Source of the DNA: JAJXSS01 sp964547135
GTDB taxonomy: Bacteria > Planctomycetota > Phycisphaerae > Phycisphaerales > Phycisphaeraceae
Direction of reading: 5' to 3'
DNA: 64,000 nt
NCBI GenBank assembly: GCA_964547135.1
Contig: CAZJMK010000007.1
Span: 1-64,000, forward strand
Part shown: one piece after another, positions 1 through 7,065 of the stretch
How positions within the stretch are numbered: position 1 is the stretch's first letter
Layout of the letters: each line of letters opens with the position of its first letter
The notes under the pieces: model-generated
The model's input: only the letters and a program-made list of their open reading frames with translations
What the model was told of the DNA's origin: nothing
Database searches by the model: none
Made by a program: the position numbers and the translations under genes

Positions 1-41
1 AGAACACCGCCGAGGGCGGCGGTGCCACATCAGTTCGTTTT
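1..41. repeat. GC-rich hairpin downstream of the ASKHA gene
   Basis: An inverted repeat (positions 5-12 pairing with 17-24, CACCGCCG / CGGCGGTG with an AGGG loop) lies just after the stop codon of the leftmost gene. Related hairpins occur at about 10497-10520, 46206-46232 and 50362-50385, so this is a dispersed palindrome. It could act as a transcription end for the minus-strand gene, but no U-tract follows. Confidence 0.5.
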
Positions 42-1736
42 TCAAGGCAGCATCAGGTGATCGATGAACCGGTCTTCAAAACCGGGCACCAGGTTCAGCT
101 CGATGATTTCGATACACTTGGCCAGGCGTGACATTTCGGCAAGCGCCCCGCGATCGAGCATGGCCAGCATCGCCCCGGCCAGGGAACTGTTGCCGATCAC
201 CTTCACCTGCTCAGCGGCAAACCCCGGCAGCAACCCGCAGGCAATCGCGTTTCGATGGTCCATGTGCGTGCCAAAGCCCCCGGCCAGGTAAAGGGTTTTG
301 ACTTCCTCCGGCTTCACCCCGGCTTGTTCCAGCAAGGTCGCAATACCTGCCGCGATCGCAGCCTTGGCTTGCAAGAGGGATGCGAGGTCGGTTTCGGTGA
401 TGAGTAAATCCTGCTGCCCTCGGCCATGAGCGATGACCAGCGCACTGGCGTGATCATCGTGAAACTTCAAATGTTCTTTAGCGTCGGGCACGGCGTCCAA
501 ATCGAAGCGTCCCGATTCGTTGATGAGGTGGATGCGTCGGGCGTGGGCTAAAAAGTCGATGTAGGCGGAGCCGCACAAGCCGATGGGCCGATCGTTGCCG
601 ATGATCTGCGTGTGAATGGCAAAAGGGTTGGCGTTGAGGGTGATGTCGCTGATGGCGCCGCGACCGGCTCGAATGCCTGAGTGCAGCCGTGCCCCTTCAA
701 ACGCTGGGCCTGCGGCGGTGGCGCAACCGAGGATGCGATCCTTGTGCTTGAAAAGAATTTCACCATTGGTGCCCACGTCCACCAGCAGCGATGGTCCGTC
801 GTCGTACGCCAGGCCGCTGGAAAGAAGACCGGCCACGAGGTCCGCCCCGATGTACGCAGCCGCGCCAGGCAGTAAATGCAATGGGGTGGTGTCGGTCGTG
901 GGGTGATTCGATGTTGCGGGGTAAGGTAAATGTAACCCGACTTCGTCGGCGGTAAGTGTGCGATGTTCCAGAAAGACAGGCGTGAACGGGGCGACACCCA
1001 ATGATGACGGATCGACCCCGGCCAGCAGGTGCAGCATGGTCGTGTTACCGGCGAGGGTGAACCCGGCCAGGTGAACCTTGTCAGCGGCATCGTGGCCCAG
1101 TTCGCGCAGGGCCTGCGTGACCAGCGGTTGCAACGTGTGCTGCACGACTTCGCTTTGCAGTTGGCGAAGTTGATCGGGGTTGTTCATGCAAAGGTTGATG
1201 CGCGTGACCACATCGTCGCCCAGGTGCATTTGGCGGTTGAAGCTGGAGGCGCGACCGACGATTTGCCCGGTGGCCAGGTCGATGAGCATCACGGCCACGG
1301 TGGTGGTGCCGATGTCCACCGCGACGCCCAGGGTTTGTTTGCCATCCGGTTGCAGGGGCAAGAGCGGGTCGTGGGCGTAAGGCACCTGCAGGGCGAATTC
1401 ACTTTGCACCTGCGGTTCGTGAGCCAGCAGGGAACGGGCGGGCAAACGCAATTGAACCGGGGTGGGGGAGTCGAGTAATTGGTACTCGCAGCCACGCAGT
1501 TGCAAAGGGGCATTGGCGGAGGCGGTGACAGTTTGCCCGGTCACGGCTTGGCGCAGTCGGCCTTGCACCAGGTCGATCAGGCAACCGTCGCACAAGGCTC
1601 GTTCGCCGCAACGGGTGTTCAGGGGCAACCCCTGACGACGAAGCAGCGATGAAATAACCGGGGCGTTTTCGCCGGCGGGCAACAGCATGGTTTGCGTGCC
1701 GGCAGGGGTGTCGATTTGTACGTGGGTGGTGGGCAT
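42..1736 (-). CDS. RACo-like corrinoid activation protein: 2Fe-2S ferredoxin domain plus DUF4445 ASKHA ATPase
   Basis: Proteins of this family reductively reactivate the cobalt of corrinoid methyltransferase proteins, using a [2Fe-2S] domain and an actin-fold ATPase. The N-terminus carries a ferredoxin cysteine pattern (Cys43, Cys49, Cys52, Cys83). The ASKHA part shows GVAVDIGTTTVAV near residue 137, LLVDVGTNGEIL, and AGGFGTHMDHRNAI near the C-terminus. At 564 aa it is somewhat shorter than typical RACo (about 600-640), with a short linker. The open frame extends 16 codons upstream to 1784, but those codons (SEIRNSKF) are repeat family A, so ATG 1736 is preferred. The DUF1638 gene lies upstream on the same strand; together they suggest corrinoid-dependent methyl transfer. 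The partner methyltransferase is not in the window. Confidence 0.85.
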   Translation of the reverse strand: MPTTHVQIDTPAGTQTMLLPAGENAPVISSLLRRQGLPLNTRCGERALCDGCLIDLVQGRLRQAVTGQTVTASANAPLQLRGCEYQLLDSPTPVQLRLPARSLLAHEPQVQSEFALQVPYAHDPLLPLQPDGKQTLGVAVDIGTTTVAVMLIDLATGQIVGRASSFNRQMHLGDDVVTRINLCMNNPDQLRQLQSEVVQHTLQPLVTQALRELGHDAADKVHLAGFTLAGNTTMLHLLAGVDPSSLGVAPFTPVFLEHRTLTADEVGLHLPYPATSNHPTTDTTPLHLLPGAAAYIGADLVAGLLSSGLAYDDGPSLLVDVGTNGEILFKHKDRILGCATAAGPAFEGARLHSGIRAGRGAISDITLNANPFAIHTQIIGNDRPIGLCGSAYIDFLAHARRIHLINESGRFDLDAVPDAKEHLKFHDDHASALVIAHGRGQQDLLITETDLASLLQAKAAIAAGIATLLEQAGVKPEEVKTLYLAGGFGTHMDHRNAIACGLLPGFAAEQVKVIGNSSLAGAMLAMLDRGALAEMSRLAKCIEIIELNLVPGFEDRFIDHLMLP

Positions 1737-1972
1737 GGGGATTAAAAATTTCGAATTTCGAATTTCGGATTGCGGATTGACCAAGCCAAGAACGAGGCCG
1801 TCAGGCCGAGGGCTTGGGTATGGTTTGGTTACTCGGTTACTCGGTCGGAATTGTATTTTTCTTCCCGATTATCCGACTCACCGACTCACCGATTAACCAC
1901 TTCGACCAGACGCGATAAATCGCGGCGCTAACATCGGAATGCGGTTCCGTCACTCGACCACTCGACCACGCA
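1737..1972. repeat. Mosaic repeat spacer (families A, B, G, E')
   Basis: The spacer is built end to end from modules seen elsewhere in the window: family A at about 1744-1779, family B at 1782-1817, the two arms of family G at about 1829-1898, and a reversed E' at 1906-1932. A short cactcgaccactcgacc tail (family F relative) follows. No gene is seen. Confidence 0.75.
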
Positions 1973-2734
1973 TCATTTCGCCGTCACCGCTTCCATCACG
2001 CGCTCGTCGGCGGTCATGCGCACGGTTTGGCCCGGTTTGAGCACCAATACCTGATCGGGGTTCCAGCGCCCCTGCATCAGGTCGATGAGTAGTTGCGGGT
2101 CGCCGCGTTGGTGGTCGAAATTCCATTTCAGCCAGTCGGCACAATCACGGGTGTATTGCAGGTCGGCCTCGGTGGCCCCCACCGTCAGGTCCACATACGT
2201 GGCCCGGCTGTAGGTCGTGAACCAGTGTTGTTCCTGTTCCATGAGGTACTTGGCGTCTTCTTCGCCGAACTGGTCCAGGTATTTTTGATACAGCTTGTCG
2301 TAGCGTTGTTTGCCCGGCGGCGTGTGATGTTTGTTCCAACCGGGGCTGTACCAGTACGTGCCGGGGTGGGCTTTGACGTACTGCTCGTAACGTTCCTTGC
2401 TGCCCAGCAGAAGGGTGATGCAATCATGGGCACGGGGCACAATCAGTTTGGCGGTGTGAGTATGCACACCCTCGATGCCGCGACTGCACAAACCGTAACC
2501 CAGCACAATCGCATCGGGGGCGATGTTGGTTTCAACCGCAGTGACAGCTTTCTGTAATTCGCTGCGCAGACGATCGGGTTCGTTGTGCAATCCTTGCTCG
2601 AGTATTTCGACATGCACGACCTCCGGCAGCGCTTTCATGTAATGCTGCACTTCCAATTCCAACACCGCACAGGTGACCACCGCAATACGCATTTGCGACG
2701 GCACAGGGGTTGATGGGTTCGATGTCGGGTTCAT
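1973..2734 (-). CDS. DUF1638 family protein
   Basis: This 253-aa protein matches the DUF1638 pattern as I know it: an N-terminal strand MRIAVVTCAVLELEV, then DAIVLGYGLCSRGIEG, RAHDCITLLLGS, and a Tyr/Trp-rich GTYWYSPGWNKHH. Members are found beside corrinoid or trimethylamine-type methyltransferases and corrinoid activators, and the exact activity is not settled. The RACo-like gene follows 236 bp downstream on the same strand, which supports a shared corrinoid role. ATG 2734 is used as start; ATG 2692 (MRIAVV) is equally possible because residues 1-14 are low complexity. The longer open frame to 2857 runs into repeats and is unlikely to be coding. Confidence 0.75.
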   Translation of the reverse strand: MNPTSNPSTPVPSQMRIAVVTCAVLELEVQHYMKALPEVVHVEILEQGLHNEPDRLRSELQKAVTAVETNIAPDAIVLGYGLCSRGIEGVHTHTAKLIVPRAHDCITLLLGSKERYEQYVKAHPGTYWYSPGWNKHHTPPGKQRYDKLYQKYLDQFGEEDAKYLMEQEQHWFTTYSRATYVDLTVGATEADLQYTRDCADWLKWNFDHQRGDPQLLIDLMQGRWNPDQVLVLKPGQTVRMTADERVMEAVTAK

Positions 2735-2827
2735 GACGACATCATGATAAGGAAAACACCGGGACGGTGGCATACATGAAACGGACAAAGACTTGTGGTG
2801 CGAACTTAGAAACTGCTTCATCGCTGG

Positions 2828-2942
2828 TTTGGGTGGGGCAGGCGTCTCGCCTGTCAAAGAGCCGAAGGCTCATATTGATCGACCATGGTTGTTCGAATAG
2901 GGCTTGCGCCCATTGGCAGGCGGGACGCCCGCCCCACCGTGT
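2828..2942. repeat. Long inverted repeat (palindromic element)
   Basis: Positions about 2831-2851 (GTGGGGCAGGCGTCTCGCCTG) pair with about 2919-2939 (CAGGCGGGACGCCCGCCCCAC). They flank a 67-bp centre that contains the smaller palindrome gagccgaaggctc. It lies between the DUF1638 and glycosyltransferase genes. It resembles the REP-type palindromic spacers common in planctomycete genomes. Confidence 0.6.
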
Positions 2943-2990
2943 GCTGAAATAGTGATCCAAGCCCACGACGACCTTCGCGCTATTGTTTGA

Positions 2991-4238
2991 TTATTCGAGT
3001 CGTTGCACCTGTTGCGGGCCGTGCAAGACATAGGTGATGCCGCGCCAGCGCATTTTTTTGCCCACGCTCGCCCCCAGCACCAATCCCCAATGCAGCAGCA
3101 TCCAACACCAGGTGGCCCACTGGTCCAGCCATAACGTGACGCGCAGTTGTCGTAACGTCGATTCGCCGAAAGCGGTGCGAATCACCTGTCGTCGATACCA
3201 CGCGCGCAACTGGTTGGCGAGCATCACCAGCGCGAGCATGGTCAAGGCAAACCACCAGGGCCGATGTGGACCGGGTTGCAGCAAAGCCCAAATGAGTGCC
3301 GTCCATGTGGCCGCCATGCCGACCACCCAGCCGGTCAAAATCAACAGCGCCAGCGTAAACGTGCCCGGCTCATACACCCTTGTGATCAAATATTGCCGAC
3401 GGGCGAAATTGAAAAACTCACCCATCGAAAAATGCACCGGCGTGGCCACCAGGCAGCGCGGCACAAACCAAACACGCTTTTTCAAATCACGACACATCTG
3501 CGTGAACTGGTAGTCGTCCGTCAGTGCCCCTTGCAAGCGTGACAACAGGTTGCCTGCACGAGCGATCGACACCCGCACCGCCATCGCTCCGCCCCAGGCC
3601 CTGCTGGTGAGTCGATTGCGATAAATACAGGCCACGGAACTGTTGATCAGGCTCGCCAGATGCGACCAGACCGTCACGCGACCGGTCTGCGGGTCGGCTG
3701 AGGGAATCAGCCAGCGATACCCCGTGGTCATGCCGATGGTCTGATCATCTGCGGTCGGAAACACCATTTCCGCCAACCAGTTTTCCCCCGGCACCGCGTC
3801 ACTGTCCGCAAACACCAACACATCCTCATCCCTCGCCTCGCCCATCACCTGTTCCAGTGCATACAACTGATTATGCACCTTCTGCGATTGACTGCCCTGC
3901 GTCGCCCCAGCCACCAGCAGTTGAATCGAGCGCTGCGGAAACCGTGCGATTTGATTTTGAAGCACTGCATAAGCCGGGTCGCTTGGCGAATCGACCACCA
4001 GCAGCAGCCGGTAATCGTGATGGTTTTGTGTACACAAACTGCGCACGCAACCGGTCAGGTCCGCATCCAGCCCCTTGAACGGCACAATCACCCAGGCCCG
4101 CGGCAAATCACCCGTCGCCAGCACCGCAGGCTCACGCTTGAATCGCCCCAGTAACTTTCGACATTGCAATACCGACAGCACAGCCATGATGACCCGGATC
4201 ACCCCCAAACCGTTCAATATCACCCATAACCAGGTCAT
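2991..4238 (-). CDS. Membrane glycosyltransferase, GT2/GT21 (ceramide glucosyltransferase-like)
   Basis: The 415-aa protein starts with a hydrophobic segment (residues 1-25). It continues as a GT-A domain with AWVIVPFKG, a D-x-D-like FADSDAVPG, a distal TDDYQ acid pair, and an R-R-Q-Y-L-I-T-R stretch at the position of the Q-x-x-R-W motif. Two or three membrane segments follow (TLALLILTGWVVGMAA; WFALTMLALVMLANQL; WMLLHWGLVLGA). This layout fits GT21/HpnI-like enzymes that glycosylate membrane lipids from the cytoplasmic face. The acceptor cannot be told from sequence. It is separated by repeats from both neighbours and is probably transcribed alone. Confidence 0.75.
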   Translation of the reverse strand: MTWLWVILNGLGVIRVIMAVLSVLQCRKLLGRFKREPAVLATGDLPRAWVIVPFKGLDADLTGCVRSLCTQNHHDYRLLLVVDSPSDPAYAVLQNQIARFPQRSIQLLVAGATQGSQSQKVHNQLYALEQVMGEARDEDVLVFADSDAVPGENWLAEMVFPTADDQTIGMTTGYRWLIPSADPQTGRVTVWSHLASLINSSVACIYRNRLTSRAWGGAMAVRVSIARAGNLLSRLQGALTDDYQFTQMCRDLKKRVWFVPRCLVATPVHFSMGEFFNFARRQYLITRVYEPGTFTLALLILTGWVVGMAATWTALIWALLQPGPHRPWWFALTMLALVMLANQLRAWYRRQVIRTAFGESTLRQLRVTLWLDQWATWCWMLLHWGLVLGASVGKKMRWRGITYVLHGPQQVQRLE

Positions 4239-4270
4239 GCAGTTCGTCCAATATCACCGCTGAAAGATAG

Positions 4271-4360
4271 ATCATGGATGATGGATAAAGGATCATGTTC
4301 AAAACAAACCATCGAAAAATGGTTTTGAACATTATCCATCATCCTTTATCCATTATCCAT
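4271..4360. repeat. Family C inverted repeat
   Basis: Two arms of atggatgatggataaaggat type face each other around gttcaaaacaaacc...ggttttgaac. Copies occur at 6861-6984, 38809-38910, 42021-42123 and 55040-55141. The right arm supplies the last codons and the TAA stop of uppS at 4353-4355. Confidence 0.8.
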
Positions 4361-5120
4361 GACTCTGCGGAGTTGCACCGAAGGTTCTCCGTCTGCGGGC
4401 AAACTCACGCAGGGATTCATGCAGTTGCGTCACGTCAAACTCCGGCCAACATACCGGCGAAACAAAAATTTCCGCATAACTGATCTGCCAGAGCAGGTAA
4501 TTGGAAACGCGCATTTCCCCCGCAGTGCGAATCAGCAAATCCGGGTCGGGCCAACCGGCGGTGTACAGCCGATCATGCAACACCTGTTCATCAATCCCTT
4601 CCGGCTGCAACGTGCCCTGTTTCACCTCATCAGCAATGCGTCGCACCGCATCGATGATTTCCGTCCGTGCCCCGTAATTGATCGCCAACACCAGGCGCAA
4701 GCCCGTGTGGTGTCGGGTGAGTTCGATGGTGTTGTCCAGTTCATCGAGCAGGCGCTGATTCAGCCCTTCACGTCTGCCGATCTGGGCAAAACGAATGTTG
4801 TTGTCGAGCATGGTTTGCCGTTCGCTGCGCAGATACTCGACGTACAGGTCCATCAAAAAATCGACTTCCTCTTTCGATCGGCTCCAGTTCTCCGTCGAAA
4901 AACTATACAGCGTCAATACTTCAATCCCCAACCGCGCACACTCGGTCACAATCGGTCGCACTGCCTCGGCCCCGGCCTTGTGCCCCAGTGACCTTGGCTT
5001 GCCCCGTCGTTGTGCCCAGCGACCGTTGCCGTCCATGATGATGGCAATGTGCCTTGGCAGCGGCGAAAACCCTTCCGCCACCGGTTTGCCCTGCTCAGGT
5101 TGGATTGATGTCGCATCCAT
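4353..5120 (-). CDS. uppS: Undecaprenyl diphosphate synthase
   Basis: This is a cis-prenyltransferase making C55-PP, the lipid carrier for peptidoglycan and LPS sugars. Signature motifs are present: IAIIMDGNGRWAQRRG with catalytic Asp30, TLYSFSTENWSR, and DLLIRTAGEMRVSNYLLWQ near the C-terminus. Length is 255 aa, normal for the family. The open frame reaches 5243, but the extra 41 codons are repeat families K and B, so ATG 5120 (MDATSI) is chosen. The extreme C-terminus (SHG then stop) is encoded by the family C repeat, so the original stop has been overwritten. The usual downstream cdsA is not adjacent. Confidence 0.95.
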   Translation of the reverse strand: MDATSIQPEQGKPVAEGFSPLPRHIAIIMDGNGRWAQRRGKPRSLGHKAGAEAVRPIVTECARLGIEVLTLYSFSTENWSRSKEEVDFLMDLYVEYLRSERQTMLDNNIRFAQIGRREGLNQRLLDELDNTIELTRHHTGLRLVLAINYGARTEIIDAVRRIADEVKQGTLQPEGIDEQVLHDRLYTAGWPDPDLLIRTAGEMRVSNYLLWQISYAEIFVSPVCWPEFDVTQLHESLREFARRRRTFGATPQSHG

Positions 5121-5358
5121 ACGGCGTGTTTTCACGTTTTGTATCAAGCCAAGAACGAGGCCGACAGGCCGAGGGCTTGGGTATTCTGCATTGAGCGATT
5201 TGGCGATTTGGCGATTTGGTGATTTTCTCAATTGGCTGTCCAATCAAAAAAAATCGCAAAATCACCCAATCGCCAGATCACCCAATCTTTTCATAAACAA
5301 TACCCGAGCCCTCGTCGCCTTCGGCGACTCGTACTCGGCTTGTCTGACTACTCTTCCC
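5121..5358. repeat. Mosaic repeat spacer (families B and K)
   Basis: A family B hairpin lies at about 5145-5184. A K pair has gatttggcgatttggtgatttt near 5197-5228 facing caaaatcacccaatcgccag near 5253-5287. A second, variant B copy sits at about 5295-5345. No gene is visible. Confidence 0.7.
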
Positions 5359-6750
5359 TCACTGCGCCAAAATCTGATCGCGTCTTCGACCCACGCACAC
5401 CAGGCGCACCGGCACACCCGTGAACGCTTCCATCACCTTCACGTAAGCCTTCGCATTGGCGGGCAGTTCTTCATAACGCTTGCAATCATCCAACGGCTCG
5501 CTCCAGCCCGGCAGCTCGCGGTACACCGGCTTGACCTTCGCCAATAGCAAACCATCAGCCGGGTACGCCTCGACCGTTTTGCCATCGATTTCGTACCCGA
5601 CACATACTTTCAGTTTTTCGATGCCCGTGAGCACGGACAAGCCCGTGCTGGCGATCATCGTGGCGCCGCTGAGTCGGGCGGTGTAACGCACAGCCACCAG
5701 GTCCAGCCAACCGACGCGACGAGGGCGACCGGTGGTGGTCCCGTATTCTTTGCCGACGTCACGAATGCGTTGCGCCAGCGGATCATCGCCCAATAGTTCG
5801 GTCGGGTGCGGTCCGCCGCCGACGCGGGTGGCATACGCCTTGACCACGCCGATCATGTGTCGCAGTGTGCCCCCCGGTACGCCCGTGCCTGCATACAACC
5901 CCAGCGATGAACACGAACTGGAGGTCACAAACGGATACGTGCCATGGTCGATGTCCAGCAGGGTCGCATTGGCGCCTTCAAAAAGCACCTGTTTGCCGCT
6001 GCCCAAAGCCTTGTGCAACAGGTCGGTGGTATCGGTGATGTGCGGTTTTAATTGCTGCCCCAGGGCCACAAACTCGTCGCACAACTTGTCCGCATCGAGC
6101 GCTTCGTAAGCCTTGCCGCATTGCTGCGCCAGGGCCGCGAGCATGACATTTTTGATGGCCACGATGCGGCGCAGTTTGCTGCGCAGTTCATCGGGCAACA
6201 GCAAGTCGCCGATGCGCACCGCTGTCCAGCGCAGGGCCTTGTCCGCGTAACAGGGACCGATGCCCCGCCCGGTGGTGCCGATGCCCGAACCTTCCCACGT
6301 TTTGTCACCCGCCTGATCGAAAAGCTGATCCTCGATTTTGTGATAGGGCAGCACCACATGCGCCCGATTACTCACGCACAGGTTTTCCGCCACCTTCACG
6401 CCCCGTTCCCGCAACCCGGTGATTTCCTTGAGCAGCCCGATCGGGTCCACCACCACGCCGTTGCCGATGATGTTGGTCGCACCGGGGTACAAAATGCCTG
6501 AAGGAATCAGGTGCAGGGCGAATTTTTCACTGCCGATGTGTACCGAGTGGCCGGCATTGTTTCCGCCGTTGTAGCGCGAAACGTAAGCAAAGCGTGATGC
6601 CAGTAAATCGACAATCTGCCCCTTGCCCTCATCGCCCCATTGCAACCCGCAGACCGCGGCATGACCCTGATCCAACCCCAACGACGAAAAAACGGCGGCA
6701 GTTTCCAAGCTGACACCGGTCGGCGGCGACGCTGACGAAGTTGAACGCAT
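5359..6750 (-). CDS. purA: Adenylosuccinate synthetase
   Basis: The enzyme makes adenylosuccinate from IMP, GTP and aspartate in AMP synthesis. Motifs are GDEGKG (residues 39-44), YNGGNNAGHSVH, HLIPSGIL, GTTGRGIGPCYADK, RVGGGPHPTEL and TTGRPRRVGW. The protein has 463 aa against about 430 in many bacteria. The excess is mostly a low-complexity N-terminus of about 30 residues before AAVCGLQWGDEGKG. ATG 6750 is preferred over an upstream GTG at 6765, because the bases GAAGGAAACAGCC immediately before it give a good ribosome binding site. Flanking genes are separated by repeats. Confidence 0.95.
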   Translation of the reverse strand: MRSTSSASPPTGVSLETAAVFSSLGLDQGHAAVCGLQWGDEGKGQIVDLLASRFAYVSRYNGGNNAGHSVHIGSEKFALHLIPSGILYPGATNIIGNGVVVDPIGLLKEITGLRERGVKVAENLCVSNRAHVVLPYHKIEDQLFDQAGDKTWEGSGIGTTGRGIGPCYADKALRWTAVRIGDLLLPDELRSKLRRIVAIKNVMLAALAQQCGKAYEALDADKLCDEFVALGQQLKPHITDTTDLLHKALGSGKQVLFEGANATLLDIDHGTYPFVTSSSCSSLGLYAGTGVPGGTLRHMIGVVKAYATRVGGGPHPTELLGDDPLAQRIRDVGKEYGTTTGRPRRVGWLDLVAVRYTARLSGATMIASTGLSVLTGIEKLKVCVGYEIDGKTVEAYPADGLLLAKVKPVYRELPGWSEPLDDCKRYEELPANAKAYVKVMEAFTGVPVRLVCVGRRRDQILAQ

Positions 6751-7065
6751 GGCTGTTTCCTTCACGCCCGGCTTCTACTGCGCCGGACAAACCGGTGATT
6801 GTAGCAAACCCCCGCCGGCAATGCGTCGTCAGACATAGGAGTTGCGCCGCGAAGCACAATATGGATAATGGATAAAGGATGATGGATAATGTTTAATACA
6901 TCGTCGTCAGCCAATTCTGAACATTATCCTTTATCCATCCATCCATCCATCCATCCATCCATCCATCCATCCATCCATCCATCCATCGCGCCACCCCCGC
7001 CGCTTGTTCACATGGCGGAGTTCCGTACACTTACAGACTTCGCCGTTAACCCCCTGGGTCATACC
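6751..7065. repeat. Family C arm running into an (ATCC)13 microsatellite
   Basis: The purA-valS divergent gap holds a short unassigned stretch, then a family C left arm (about 6861-6895). The opposite arm has expanded into thirteen perfect ATCC units (6933-6984), ending at ATCG. The array lies 81 bp before the preferred valS start and 27 bp before an alternative ATG at 7012. It is open in the valS frame (Ser-Ile-His-Pro repeats), so it may be leader or, less likely, coding. Confidence 0.75.
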
